From an uncultured bacterium (lineage in GTDB: Bacteria > Planctomycetota > JAJSAM01 > JAJVHW01): a stretch of DNA of 64,000 nucleotides. The position numbers and the translations under genes are program-made. This document shows positions 1 through 8,204 of this stretch, piece after piece. How positions within the stretch are numbered: the stretch's first letter is position 1; each line of letters starts with the position of its first letter. Location of the stretch: positions 124,001 through 188,000 of the forward strand of contig CALKVK010000035.1 of the NCBI GenBank assembly GCA_937996235.1, written 5' to 3'. Under the pieces are notes generated by a model. That model was not told the DNA's origin and did not search any database. It saw nothing but the letters and a program-made list of their open reading frames with translations.

Positions 1-1262
1 TCTACATCGGGACGCAGGGCATCCTGCAGGGCACGTACGAGACGTTCGCCGAGGCCGCGCGGCAGCACGCGGGCGGCGACCTCGCGGGCAGGCTCGTCGT
101 CTCCGGCGGCCTCGGCGGCATGGGCGGCGCGCAGCCGCTCGCGGCGACGATGAACGGCGCCGTGTTCCTCGGCGCGGACGTGGACCCGGCGCGCATCGCG
201 AAGCGCCTCGCGACGCGCTACCTCGACGAACGCGTCGACGACGTGGACGCGGCGATCGACCGCGCGCTCGCCGCGTGCGCCGCGCGCGAGGCCGTCTCGA
301 TCGGCGTGCCGACGCACCAGACGACGCTCCTGCGGCGCCTCGTGGCCCGCGGCGTCGTCCCCGCGCTCCTCACCGACCAGACGAGCGCGCACGACGAGCT
401 GAACGGCTACGTGCCCGACGGACTCGCGTTCGAGGCCGCGCTCGCGCTGCGCGCGAGCGACCCGCAGCGCTACACGGCCGAGTCGCGGCGCACGATGGCG
501 GACCACTGCCGGCTGATGGTCGAGCTGCAGGCGCTCGGCGCGGCGACCTTCGACTACGGCAACAACCTGCGCGGCCAGGCGCTCGAGGCGGGGTACGCCG
601 AGGCGTTCGCCTTCCCCGGCTTCGTGCCGGCGTACATCCGGCCGCTCTTCTGCGAGGGCAAGGGGCCGTTCCGCTGGGTCGCGCTCTCGGGCGACCCCGA
701 GGACATCCGGCGCACCGACGAGGCGATCCTGCGCCTGTTCCCGGAGGACGCCGCGCTGTGCCGCTGGATCCGCATGGCGGGCGAGCGCGTCGCGTTCCAG
801 GGCCTGCCTTCGCGCATCTGCTGGCTCGGGTACGGCGAGCGCGCCCGCGCGGGACTCGAGTTCAACCGCATGGTGCGCGACGGCGAGGTCTCCGCGCCGA
901 TCGTCATCGGCCGCGACCACCTCGACTGCGGCTCCGTCGCGTCTCCGAACCGCGAGACCGAGGCGATGAAGGACGGCACCGACGCGGTCGCCGACTGGCC
1001 CATCCTGAACGCGCTGCTGAACACCGCGGCGGGCGCGACGTGGGTCTCGTTCCACCACGGCGGCGGCGTGGGCATGGGCTACTCGCTGCACGCGGGCATG
1101 GTCATCTGCTGCGACGGGACGCCCGAGATGGACGTGCGCCTCGAGCGCGTGCTGACCTGCGACCCCGGGATGGGCGTGATCCGCCACGCCGACGCGGGGT
1201 ACGAACGCGCGAACGAGGTCGCGCGCGAGCGCGGCGTGCGCATCCCGCTGCCGCGCGACTGA
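1..1262 (+). CDS. hutU: Urocanate hydratase, C-terminal three quarters (5' end outside window)
   Basis: Urocanase converts urocanate to 4-imidazolone-5-propionate with tightly bound NAD+, the second step of histidine breakdown, in the cytoplasm. The frame is already open at base 3 and runs to TGA at 1260-1262, giving about 419 residues against the usual 550-560, so roughly the first quarter lies upstream. Family signatures are clear: YIGTQG and GTYETF at the left edge, GGMGGAQPLAATM (bases 114-152), YGNNLRGQALEAG, SRICWLGYGER with the expected catalytic cysteine, and HHGGGVGMGYS near the C terminus. hutI follows after one unrelated gene, so this is a hut locus. Nothing looks truncated apart from the window edge. 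Confidence 0.97.
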   Translation, partial: YIGTQGILQGTYETFAEAARQHAGGDLAGRLVVSGGLGGMGGAQPLAATMNGAVFLGADVDPARIAKRLATRYLDERVDDVDAAIDRALAACAAREAVSIGVPTHQTTLLRRLVARGVVPALLTDQTSAHDELNGYVPDGLAFEAALALRASDPQRYTAESRRTMADHCRLMVELQALGAATFDYGNNLRGQALEAGYAEAFAFPGFVPAYIRPLFCEGKGPFRWVALSGDPEDIRRTDEAILRLFPEDAALCRWIRMAGERVAFQGLPSRICWLGYGERARAGLEFNRMVRDGEVSAPIVIGRDHLDCGSVASPNRETEAMKDGTDAVADWPILNALLNTAAGATWVSFHHGGGVGMGYSLHAGMVICCDGTPEMDVRLERVLTCDPGMGVIRHADAGYERANEVARERGVRIPLPRD

Positions 1263-1389
1263 CCGCGCCGGACGCAACGCGGGACGCAGCGCCGGTCGCG
1301 ACGCCGGGCGCCCCGGGCGCGCGGCGCGGCGCCGTGTCCGCGGCCGAGGACGCCCCCTCGCACGCAGCGCGCGGCGCGCCGATTGCGGC

Positions 1390-1395
1390 TACTCT
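1390..1395 (+). promoter_or_regulatory. -10-like hexamer TACTCT placed for leaderless start at 1402
   Basis: TACTCT lies exactly six bases before the ATG at 1402, where transcription would begin at or next to the start codon. No Shine-Dalgarno fits in between. There is no convincing -35. The same layout recurs at several other genes in the window. Confidence 0.4.
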
Positions 1396-1401
1396 CCCAC
1401 C

Positions 1402-3795
1402 ATGCGCCCACGACCCACCCTCGCCTGCGCCGCCGCCCTCGCCGCCGCGCTCCTCGTCGCGGAGCGCGGCACGGCCAGCGCGCAGCCCGGCGAGAAGCCG
1501 CTCGACGAGGCGAAGAAGCTCCTCGACAGCGGCACGCTCGCCAACCGCCAGCACGCGCTCGAGATCCTCGAGGGGCTCGCCGGCGACAAGTCCGCCGAGA
1601 AGCTCGTGATCTCCGCCCTCGACGACGAGGACTGGGGCGTCGGGATGCAGGCCGCCGACGTGCTCTCGCGCACCGGCGGCGACGCGGCGCGCGACGCGCT
1701 CGCGGACGCGGCCGTCACCGGCGAGATCCAGTGGGTGCGCGACGCCGCCGCACGTGCGCTCGGCACGCTCGCGGGCGCCGAGGCGGGCGAGCTGCTGCTC
1801 GACCAGACGAAGCGCCACAAGGAGGAGACGGTGAAGGCGCGCGCCGTCGACGGCGCCGCCGCCTACGTCGGGCCCGAGCACGTCTCGCGCCTGGCGCGCT
1901 TCGCGCTCGACAAGGACCCGTACCTCGCGCGCTCCGCGGCCCGTGCGCTCGGAGGTCTCGCGGCCGACGGCAGGGCCGGCGCCGAGGCGCTGAAGGCCAT
2001 CGGCCCCGTGCTGTCGAAGCGCAAGGACACGCGCTCGTTCCTGCCGTACTCGGGCGCGATCGAGGGGCTCGCGCGCGCGGCGCCCGACTCGTCCGCCGTG
2101 ATCGCGACGCTCCTCGACGAGGTCGTCGACGCGATCGACGACGACGGCTACGTGCCGGAGCGCGTCGCACGCGGACTCGCCGCCGCGGGCGGCGCGAAGG
2201 TCGCGGCGCCGTTCCATGCCGCCGTCGAGGCGTCCCGCAAGCGCGCGGAGGTGCGGCGCCTCGCGCTGCTCGCCGCACGTCTCGGACTCCCGGAGCTGCG
2301 CGAGGACGTCGCCTCGCTCCTGACGCACAAGGAGGAGCGTGTGCGCAGCGCCGCGGCGCTCGCGCTCGGTCGCATCGGCGCGCCCGAGTCGCGGGACGCG
2401 CTGCTCGCCGCGCTCGACGACAAGGGCGCGTTCGTGCGCGTCGAGGCCGTCGCGGCGCTCGCGCGCGTGCTGCCGCGCGCGGAGTTCGCGGCACTCGGGG
2501 AGCGGCTGCGCGGCGACCGCGACGAGCGCGTGCGGCTGCAGTACGTCGTCGAGCTCTACGACACGCTCGACCCCGTGGGGCTCGAGCCGCTGACGCCGTA
2601 CGTGAAGGACGACTCGTGGCGCGTCGCGACGGCCGCCGCGGCCACGATCGGCGCACTCGGGGTCGCCGAGGACCTGCCGCGCCTGAAGCCGCTCCTCGAC
2701 ACCAAGGACTGGAAGCTGCGCGCGGCCGCGTACGAGGGCCTCGGGCGCCTGCGCGCCAAGGAGGCGGTGCCGCTGCTCGCCGAGGGGCTCGCCGACCGCG
2801 ACCCCGTGGTCCGCGGCGTCTGCTGGACCAACCTGCAGATCCTCACGAGCGAGCGCCTGCCGGCGGAGCAGGCCACGTGGCTCGAGTGGTGGCGGGCGAA
2901 CGGCGACGCGCTCTCGATCCGCAAGCGCAGCCGCCGCACGAAGGAGGAGATCGCCGCGGAGGAGGAGAAGAACGGCCGCTACGCGCCCGAGACCCGCACG
3001 CGCGACCAGAGCGTCGAGATCCTCCAGAAGGCGCGCATCCTCGTGGTGACCGGCGCGTGGGACAAGGTCGAGAAGGTGCTCGAGCACCTGACCATCAAGC
3101 ACACGCTGCTCCGCGCGCAGCAGATCAAGCTCGCGGGGCTCAGCCCGAACCAGATCCTGCTCGTCAACTGCGAGGGCAACCTCGACTCCGACTCGATGGA
3201 GCGCGTCGCGTGGTTCGTGAACGTGGGCGGCTACGCGATGACCACCGACTGGGCGCTCACGAAGACGATCATGCCGGTGTTCCCGGGGTACGCGACGCAG
3301 TACGCGCGCTCGTCCACGGGCAACGACGTGGTGGTCGTGGAGCAGGGGCTGCCCGCGCACCCGCTCACCGCGGGCGTCTTCGACGGCGTGCCGGCGCTGC
3401 AGTGGTGGCTCGAGGTGCAGGCGTTCCCGCTGACGGTGCTGTACCCGGAGCGCGTGGACGTGATCGTGGACAGCGCGGAGATGCGCCACCGCTACGGCAG
3501 CAGCCCGCTCGGCATCGCGTTCCGCTGGGGCCTCGGCAAGGTCCAGCACTCGGCGAGCCACTTCTACCTGCAGGAGGAGGGCATGCAGAACGCCCGCGAG
3601 CCGCGTGCGCGCATGGTCTTCGCCGCCGACAACCTCGGCCTGTCGCTCGAGACCATCCGGCGGATGGAGGCGACGGGCGCATTCGACGGGCGCCTGACGG
3701 AGAAGACGATGACCGAGATCGCGCCCGACTACTCGATGTTCCGGCTGATCGTGAACATGGTGAAGGAGAAGAGCGACTGGGTCGAAGGGCTCTGA
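1402..3795 (+). CDS. Exported HEAT-repeat protein with C-terminal GATase-like (DUF4159-type) domain
   Basis: A 797-residue protein of unknown role. A signal peptide (about residues 1-27, ending near TASAQP) is followed by about 480 residues of HEAT-type helical repeats such as ALALGRIGAPESRDALLAAL, which usually act as protein-binding scaffolds. The C-terminal part (about 530-790) begins ARILVVTGAWDKVEKVL and contains LLVNCEGNLDSDSMERV and GGYAMTTDWAL, the pattern of DUF4159 and other glutamine-amidotransferase-like folds that lack an obvious catalytic Cys-His pair. It sits between hutU and hutI and its stop overlaps the hutI start by one base (TGATG at 3793-3797), so it is co-transcribed with hutI, but nothing in it suggests histidine chemistry. 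The start is set by the signal peptide and the -10-like TACTCT just upstream. Confidence 0.8.
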   Translation: MRPRPTLACAAALAAALLVAERGTASAQPGEKPLDEAKKLLDSGTLANRQHALEILEGLAGDKSAEKLVISALDDEDWGVGMQAADVLSRTGGDAARDALADAAVTGEIQWVRDAAARALGTLAGAEAGELLLDQTKRHKEETVKARAVDGAAAYVGPEHVSRLARFALDKDPYLARSAARALGGLAADGRAGAEALKAIGPVLSKRKDTRSFLPYSGAIEGLARAAPDSSAVIATLLDEVVDAIDDDGYVPERVARGLAAAGGAKVAAPFHAAVEASRKRAEVRRLALLAARLGLPELREDVASLLTHKEERVRSAAALALGRIGAPESRDALLAALDDKGAFVRVEAVAALARVLPRAEFAALGERLRGDRDERVRLQYVVELYDTLDPVGLEPLTPYVKDDSWRVATAAAATIGALGVAEDLPRLKPLLDTKDWKLRAAAYEGLGRLRAKEAVPLLAEGLADRDPVVRGVCWTNLQILTSERLPAEQATWLEWWRANGDALSIRKRSRRTKEEIAAEEEKNGRYAPETRTRDQSVEILQKARILVVTGAWDKVEKVLEHLTIKHTLLRAQQIKLAGLSPNQILLVNCEGNLDSDSMERVAWFVNVGGYAMTTDWALTKTIMPVFPGYATQYARSSTGNDVVVVEQGLPAHPLTAGVFDGVPALQWWLEVQAFPLTVLYPERVDVIVDSAEMRHRYGSSPLGIAFRWGLGKVQHSASHFYLQEEGMQNAREPRARMVFAADNLGLSLETIRRMEATGAFDGRLTEKTMTEIAPDYSMFRLIVNMVKEKSDWVEGL

Positions 3796-5054
3796 TGCGC
3801 GAGCCGGCGGACCTCCTCGTCCTCCACGCGGCGGAGCTGGTCACGTGCGCCGACGGCCCGCCGGGGCCGCTGCGCGGCGACGACCTGCGCGCGCCGGGCA
3901 TCCTCGCCGACGGCGCGGTCGCGGTGCGGGACGGCGTGTTCGTCGCCGTGGGAGCGAGCGCCGAGGTCGCCGCGCGCTTCGACGCCGCGCGCGTCATCGA
4001 CGCGGGCGGCGTGTGCGTGGTGCCGGGCTTCGTCGACCCGCACACGCACCTCGTCTTCGGCGCGACGCGCGAGGACGAGTTCGAGCTGCGCTGCCTCGGC
4101 CGCAGCTACGAGGAGATCGCCGCGGCGGGCGGCGGCATCCGCGCCTCGTCGCGCCGCTTCCGGACGGCGTCGCGCGACGCGGTGCTGGCCCAGGCGCGGG
4201 CGACGCGGGCGCGCGCGCTCGCGCACGGCACGACCACGGTCGAGGTGAAGTCCGGGTACGGGCTCGACACCGAGAGCGAGCTGCGCGCCCTCGAGGTCGC
4301 GGGCGAGCTCGACGACCGCGGCGACGTCGTCCGGACCTTCCTCGGTGCGCACGAGGTGCCCGACGACTGGCGCGACGACCGTGCGGGCTACGTGCGCCTG
4401 GTGTGCGAGGAGATGCTCCCGCGCGTGGCCGAGCGGCGTCTCGCGCGCTACTGCGACGTGTTCTGCGAGGCGCACGTGTTCACGCCCGAGGAGACGCGCA
4501 CGATCTGCGCCGCCGCGCGCGCTCTCGGCCTGGGCATCAAGCTGCACGCCGACGAGCTCGCCGGCACCGGCGGCGCCGAGCTGGCCGTCGAGCTCGGCGC
4601 GGTGAGCGCCGACCACCTGATGCGCGTCAGCGACGCGGGCATCGCCGCGCTCGCGGCGTCCGACACGGTGGCGGTGCTCCTGCCCGGGACGTCGTTCTTC
4701 CTCGGCATGCGGCACTTCGCCCCGGCGCGGCGCATGATCGAGGCGGGCTGTGCGGTCGCCCTCGCGACGGACTGCAACCCGGGCTCGTCGATGACGGAGA
4801 ACCCGCAGCAGGTCCTGACGATCGCGTGCATCGGGCTGGGGCTGCGGCCCGCCGAGGCGCTCGCCGCGTTCACGCGCAACGCCGCGTACGCGGTCGGGCT
4901 GGGCGACGTCGTCGGGCGCATCGCGCCGGGCTACCGGGCGGACCTCGTCGTCACGGACGTCGCGAACCACCGGCTGCTCGCGTACCACCACGGCGTGAAC
5001 CACGCGCGCACGGTGGTGCACCACGGCCGCGTCGTGGACACCCCGGGACGCTGA
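3795..5054 (+). CDS. hutI: Imidazolonepropionase
   Basis: HutI hydrolyses 4-imidazolone-5-propionate to N-formimino-L-glutamate, third step of histidine degradation; cytoplasmic metal-dependent amidohydrolase. The 419-residue length is normal. Metal ligands are visible: the HTH of VDPHTHLVFGATREDEFE (about residues 80-97), the histidine in KLHADEL, SADHLM and the aspartate in ALATDCNPGSS. AAGGGI, which binds substrate, is also present. The ATG overlaps the previous stop (TGATG) and has GAAGGG a few bases upstream, so translation is probably coupled. The next enzyme of the pathway region, the cyclodeaminase, starts 73 bases after the stop. hutH is not in the window. Confidence 0.97.
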   Translation: MREPADLLVLHAAELVTCADGPPGPLRGDDLRAPGILADGAVAVRDGVFVAVGASAEVAARFDAARVIDAGGVCVVPGFVDPHTHLVFGATREDEFELRCLGRSYEEIAAAGGGIRASSRRFRTASRDAVLAQARATRARALAHGTTTVEVKSGYGLDTESELRALEVAGELDDRGDVVRTFLGAHEVPDDWRDDRAGYVRLVCEEMLPRVAERRLARYCDVFCEAHVFTPEETRTICAAARALGLGIKLHADELAGTGGAELAVELGAVSADHLMRVSDAGIAALAASDTVAVLLPGTSFFLGMRHFAPARRMIEAGCAVALATDCNPGSSMTENPQQVLTIACIGLGLRPAEALAAFTRNAAYAVGLGDVVGRIAPGYRADLVVTDVANHRLLAYHHGVNHARTVVHHGRVVDTPGR

Positions 5055-5127
5055 TCCGCGGGCGGAGTGCAGTGCGGCGCGTCCGGCGCCGATGACGGAG
5101 AGAGAACCGGCTTCCCCGGAGGACCCG

Positions 5128-6090
5128 ATGCGGCTCGTGGCGTGCACCCTCGAACTCGGCGCGGACGCACCCGACGCGCTCCTGTCCACCGCCGCCGAGG
5201 CGGCCGAGCGCCGCGCCGTCGGCGTCGTGCGGGGGGACGACCCGGGCGCACTCGTGCTGCTCGGCACGCCCGAGGACGTCTGCGACGCGGTCGAGGCCGC
5301 CGCCCGCGCCGTCGCGGCCGCCGGCTCGCGGCCGCGGTGCGTGCTCGTCGCCCTGGCCGGCACGACGCCCGAGGCCGCGGGGACCGTCGCGGCGGTGCTG
5401 CGCACGGAGCTGGCCGACGCGGACGGCACCGCGCCCGAGGTGGTCGTCGCCGAGGCGCCGAGCCAGCCCGCGGTCGATGCGCCGCTCCCGCTCCTCGACG
5501 CGATCGCGTCGGGCAAACCCGCCCCCGGGGGCGGCGCCGCGGCGGCGCTCGCCGGCGCGACGGGGGCTGCGCTGGTCTCGATGGTCGCCGCGCTGACGAT
5601 GGGCCGCGCGAAGTACGCCGAGGTCGACGCGGAGATGCGTCGCACGCACGAGCGCTCCGAGGAACTGCGCGACGCGCTGCGCGCGATGATCCGGCGCGAC
5701 GCGGACGCCTTCAACGAGTACCTGCGCGCGCTGCGGCTGCCCCAGGAGACGGAGGACGCGGCCCAGGAGCGCTACGCCGTGCTCGCGAAGGCGGCGCTCG
5801 CGACGGTCGAGGTGCCGCTCGACACCATGCGCGCGGCGATCGAGGTGCTCGAGCTGGCGTCGGTGGTCTCCCGGCGCGGGAACGAGAACGCGTCCACGGA
5901 CGGGCGCGTCGGCGCGCTGCTCGCGGCCGCGGCGGTGCGGGCCGCGTGGATGAACGTGAAGGTCAACCTGCCCGCGGTCCGCGACCTGGACACGCGCGCG
6001 CGGATGTCGGCCGAGGCCGGCGCGCTCGCCCGCCAGGCGGAGGACGTCGAACGCCGCGCGCTCCGCACGGGCAGCCTCGACGAGATGTGA
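5128..6090 (+). CDS. Formimidoyltetrahydrofolate cyclodeaminase with degenerate N-terminal domain
   Basis: The C-terminal about 200 residues match the cyclodeaminase (FTCD_C/FchA) family, which releases ammonia from 5-formimino-THF to give 5,10-methenyl-THF: SGKPAPGGGAAAALAGA, then TMGRAKYAEVD, RRDADAFNEYL and the helical end MNVKVNL. Ahead of it are about 115 residues that resemble only the start of a glutamate formiminotransferase (MRLVACTLELG against the usual LVECVPNFSEG, and LLGTPEDVCDAVEAAARAV against FVGxPExVxEAA), without its catalytic half. I place the start at 5128 because CGGAGGA sits five bases before that ATG; an in-frame ATG at 5092 has no such site. The stop overlaps the next gene by four bases. 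Confidence 0.88.
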   Translation: MRLVACTLELGADAPDALLSTAAEAAERRAVGVVRGDDPGALVLLGTPEDVCDAVEAAARAVAAAGSRPRCVLVALAGTTPEAAGTVAAVLRTELADADGTAPEVVVAEAPSQPAVDAPLPLLDAIASGKPAPGGGAAAALAGATGAALVSMVAALTMGRAKYAEVDAEMRRTHERSEELRDALRAMIRRDADAFNEYLRALRLPQETEDAAQERYAVLAKAALATVEVPLDTMRAAIEVLELASVVSRRGNENASTDGRVGALLAAAAVRAAWMNVKVNLPAVRDLDTRARMSAEAGALARQAEDVERRALRTGSLDEM

Positions 6091-7229
6091 GGTCGCGCCG
6101 CGCGCTGCCCGTGATCGCGTCCGTCGCGCTCGCGCTCGCGGCGGCCGCACGTGCGGGCGAGGACGCCCCGGCGCGGCACGCCCTCGACGACGCCCCCGCC
6201 GTGCTCGCACGGCTCGTCCCGCACGTCGAGGCGGCGTGCGGCGCGGCCTTCCCGGCGCCGCCCGTCGTCCGCGAGCTGAGCGCCCGCGCGGCCGCCGCGG
6301 CGTTCCGCGGGGACCTGCGCGACGAGGTCGCGCGGCGCCACCCGCAGCTGAGCGACGCGCAGCGCGAGACGCTGCTGACGGCCGCCGCGAGCGGCTCCGT
6401 CGCGTCGTGCCTCGCGCGCTACAGCTTCTCGGAGCGCGCGATCGTGCTGGTGCGCGACAGCTTCGACGCGCAGCGCGCGGCGGCGGGCTTCGCGGCCGAC
6501 GAGTCCGCGGACCTGCTCGCCGCGGTCCTCGCCCACGAGGCCGTGCACGCGCTCGACGACGCCCGCTTCGACCTGCGCACGCTGTACGCCGGGGCGCGCG
6601 ACGAGGAGGCGCTCCGCGCGCGCGCGATGCTCGTGGAGGGGCGCGCGGTCCACTTCGGACGGGTCGCCGCGCAGGCGGCGGGCGTCCCGGCCGGGGCGCG
6701 CGAGCTCCTGCCGGGCGGAGCGGAGCCGCCCGACGTGCACGCGTGGACGCTGCGGCTGACGTACGAGCTCGGCGCGCGCCACGTGGCGGACGTCGTCGCG
6801 CGCGGCGGGCGCGTCGCGTCGGAGGCGGAGCTGCGCAGCCCGCCCGATCTCACGCTGCCGCTCTGCGCCGCCGGCGCGGCGGCGGCCGACGCCCGCCCCG
6901 GCGACGTGCTGCGCCGGGCGGGGCTCGGCGACGGCGCCACGCCGCTCTCGGCGCTCCTGCTGCGAGCGCGCCACGCGGCGCTGCGCGGGCGCGAGCGCGC
7001 GGACGCGCTCTTCGAGCCGTACCGCGGCGGGGCCCAGACCCTCGTCGATGCGACCAACGCGGCGGTCCTCGCGTTCGCCGACGAGGCCGGCGCCCGCGCC
7101 TACTGCGAGGCCGCCGGCGACGAGGCGCCGACGGAGCGTCGCGGCAGCCTGGTCCTGCGCGCGTACGGGCCGGCCGCCGAGACGCTGCTGCCGCGCCTCG
7201 TGGCGGCGGCCGAGGCCCCTCCGCGCTGA
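6087..7229 (+). CDS. Exported HExxH protein, putative zinc metallopeptidase
   Basis: A 380-residue protein not recognised as a named family. The GTG start at 6087 overlaps the cyclodeaminase stop (GTGA, 6087-6090) and gives a clean signal peptide, RRALPVIASVALALAAAARA. Around residue 150 is LAHEAVHALDD, a HExxH zinc-protease motif in a helix; the region before it (SFSERAIVLVRDSFD) resembles the strand that precedes HExxH in small metallopeptidases. No clear third ligand is obvious, though MLVEGRAVHFG about 35 residues later, with a glutamate followed by a helix, is a plausible gluzincin-type site. Coupling to a folate/histidine gene is unexplained. A non-peptidase role remains possible. Confidence 0.7.
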   Translation: MRSRRALPVIASVALALAAAARAGEDAPARHALDDAPAVLARLVPHVEAACGAAFPAPPVVRELSARAAAAAFRGDLRDEVARRHPQLSDAQRETLLTAAASGSVASCLARYSFSERAIVLVRDSFDAQRAAAGFAADESADLLAAVLAHEAVHALDDARFDLRTLYAGARDEEALRARAMLVEGRAVHFGRVAAQAAGVPAGARELLPGGAEPPDVHAWTLRLTYELGARHVADVVARGGRVASEAELRSPPDLTLPLCAAGAAAADARPGDVLRRAGLGDGATPLSALLLRARHAALRGRERADALFEPYRGGAQTLVDATNAAVLAFADEAGARAYCEAAGDEAPTERRGSLVLRAYGPAAETLLPRLVAAAEAPPR

Positions 7230-7291
7230 GCCCGGCCCGCGCCCCACCACAGGTCGTGGGGCAACGTCCCCCATCGTCAAGATGCAGGGGC

Positions 7292-7320
7292 TTCCACGAC
7301 GCGACGACGAATGGTATTTT
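7292..7320 (+). promoter_or_regulatory. Sigma-70-like promoter of the 7.33-7.58 kb transcript
   Basis: TTCCAC (7292-7297), a 17-base spacer, then TATTTT (7315-7320). This is one of the most AT-rich patches in the window and sits in a gene-free stretch, so it is a good promoter candidate pointing right. Confidence 0.5.
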
Positions 7321-7464
7321 TCGCGCAGACGTGCCCCGGAGGCGTCCGGAGCACTGGCTGAGAGCCCCGACGTGCACCTGCCACGGTGCGCCGAGGGGGA
7401 GGCCGGGGTCGTTCCGTCCGGGTGCAGGGCACCCGCAGGGGCGCCCCCCTGGGAGGAGGTGATC

Positions 7465-7503
7465 ATGTCCAGTGGCTGTAGTCGTAGGCTGTCCGCCGGG
7501 TAG
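7465..7503 (+). CDS. Micro-ORF, 12 codons, behind a perfect Shine-Dalgarno
   Basis: ATG at 7465 to TAG at 7501-7503 encodes MSSGCSRRLSAG. AGGAGGTGATC (7454-7464) directly precedes it and is a full-length complement of the usual 16S rRNA 3' end, far stronger than any other ribosome site in this window. A GC-rich hairpin (7436-7451) stands just upstream of the site. The peptide is basic with one cysteine and matches nothing I recognise. Either it is translated, perhaps as a regulatory peptide, or the anti-16S sequence serves another purpose in the RNA. Confidence 0.4.
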   Translation: MSSGCSRRLSAG

Positions 7504-7543
7504 GCTGACGGGCCTGCCCAGAGACGGGCAGCACTGAACACAT

Positions 7544-7575
7544 ACCGGGGCGCGCCGCGTGCGGCGTGCCCCGGT
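7544..7575 (+). terminator. Strong hairpin ending the 7.33-7.58 kb transcript
   Basis: ACCGGGGC (7544-7551) pairs with GCCCCGGT (7568-7575), extended inwards by GCGCCGC with GCGGCGT through one wobble pair. No long T tract follows, only a TTCC stretch, as is common in such GC-rich DNA. Confidence 0.55.
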
Positions 7576-7594
7576 TCCGCTTCCGGGGCGGGCG

Positions 7595-7636
7595 CGCGGT
7601 CCCGCGGGGCTCCCCGGCGCGCGGCCGGGGACCGCG
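7595..7636. terminator. Hairpin between convergent units, just after the minus-strand stop
   Basis: CGCGGTCCC (7595-7603) pairs perfectly with GGGACCGCG (7628-7636), with further pairing inside. It abuts the stop of the minus-strand phosphatidyltransferase gene and can act in both directions. Confidence 0.5.
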
Positions 7637-7637
7637 G

Positions 7638-8204
7638 TCAGCGGTCGAGCTTCTCGAGCACGGCGCGGTTGCCGAGCAGGTAGTCGCCGAGCGAGAAGAG
7701 CGTCACCGCCGCGACGAACCACATCAGCGGCTGGGCGACGGAGGTGCGCACGTCGGCCTCGGCGAGCCCGAGCGTCGCGCGCAGGCAGCTCGCGGACAGG
7801 ATCACGATGATCGCGGTGCCCTGGACCACCGCCTTCAGCTTGCCGCTCCAGCGCGCGGACACGATCACGCCCTGGCTGGCCGCGAGGATGCGCACGGTCG
7901 AGACGATGGAGTCGCGGTAGAAGATCGGCGCGATGGCCCAGACCGACGCGTAGTCGAGCGTCAGGAAGCCCAGGAAGACCGTGAAGCGGCTGACGGAGTC
8001 GGCCAAGGGGTCGAGGATCTTCCCGAGCTGGCTCACCTGCGCGAGCCGGCGCGCGAGGAACCCGTCGAGCAGGTCCGTCACCTCGAAGGCGACCACGAGC
8101 GCGAGCGCGACCCAGCGTGAGGTCTGCGTGTCCTCGAGGAACGCCCACAGGAACAGCGGCGCGCCGAGCAGCCGGCAGAGCGTGAGGACGTTGGGGATCT
8201 TCAC
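7638..8204 (-). CDS. CDP-alcohol phosphatidyltransferase family membrane protein
   Basis: A 188-residue integral membrane enzyme that joins a CDP-linked lipid (usually CDP-diacylglycerol) to an alcohol acceptor. The whole family signature is intact: DLLDGFLARRLAQVSQLGK followed by ILDPLAD, meeting D-x2-DG-x2-AR-x8-G-x3-D-x3-D. About five or six hydrophobic segments are seen. It could be PgsA (glycerol-3-phosphate acceptor, feeding PgpA at 20576) or another member; the acceptor cannot be read from sequence. The GTG at 8204 overlaps the upstream DUF89 stop (GTGA on the minus strand), so the two are translationally coupled. Confidence 0.88.
   Translation of the reverse strand: MKIPNVLTLCRLLGAPLFLWAFLEDTQTSRWVALALVVAFEVTDLLDGFLARRLAQVSQLGKILDPLADSVSRFTVFLGFLTLDYASVWAIAPIFYRDSIVSTVRILAASQGVIVSARWSGKLKAVVQGTAIIVILSASCLRATLGLAEADVRTSVAQPLMWFVAAVTLFSLGDYLLGNRAVLEKLDR

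Larger units (their letters stand above)
7327..7582 (+). ncRNA. Unidentified structured RNA candidate with embedded micro-ORF
   Basis: Bases 7230-7637 hold no ordinary gene. Between the promoter and the terminator the sequence folds repeatedly: GGGTGC/GCACCC (7420-7434), CAGGGG/CCCCTG (7436-7451), CTGCCC/GGGCAG (7514-7531) and an alternative GGGTAGG/CCTGCCC (7498-7519) that excludes the last. The first bases, GTGCCCCGG (7331-7339), can pair with CCGGGGCGC (7545-7553), closing the whole molecule, but the same 3' bases also form the terminator hairpin. I could not match it to RNase P RNA, tmRNA, SRP RNA, 6S RNA or any riboswitch class I know. No gene follows on this strand, so it is a stand-alone RNA or tiny mRNA rather than a leader. 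Confidence 0.42.

Noticed and set aside
7355..7375. CTGAGAG near 7359 as a TPP riboswitch element
   Set aside because: The rest of the THI box (the ACCTGAT-CTGGATAATGCC type core) is missing and no thiamin gene follows.
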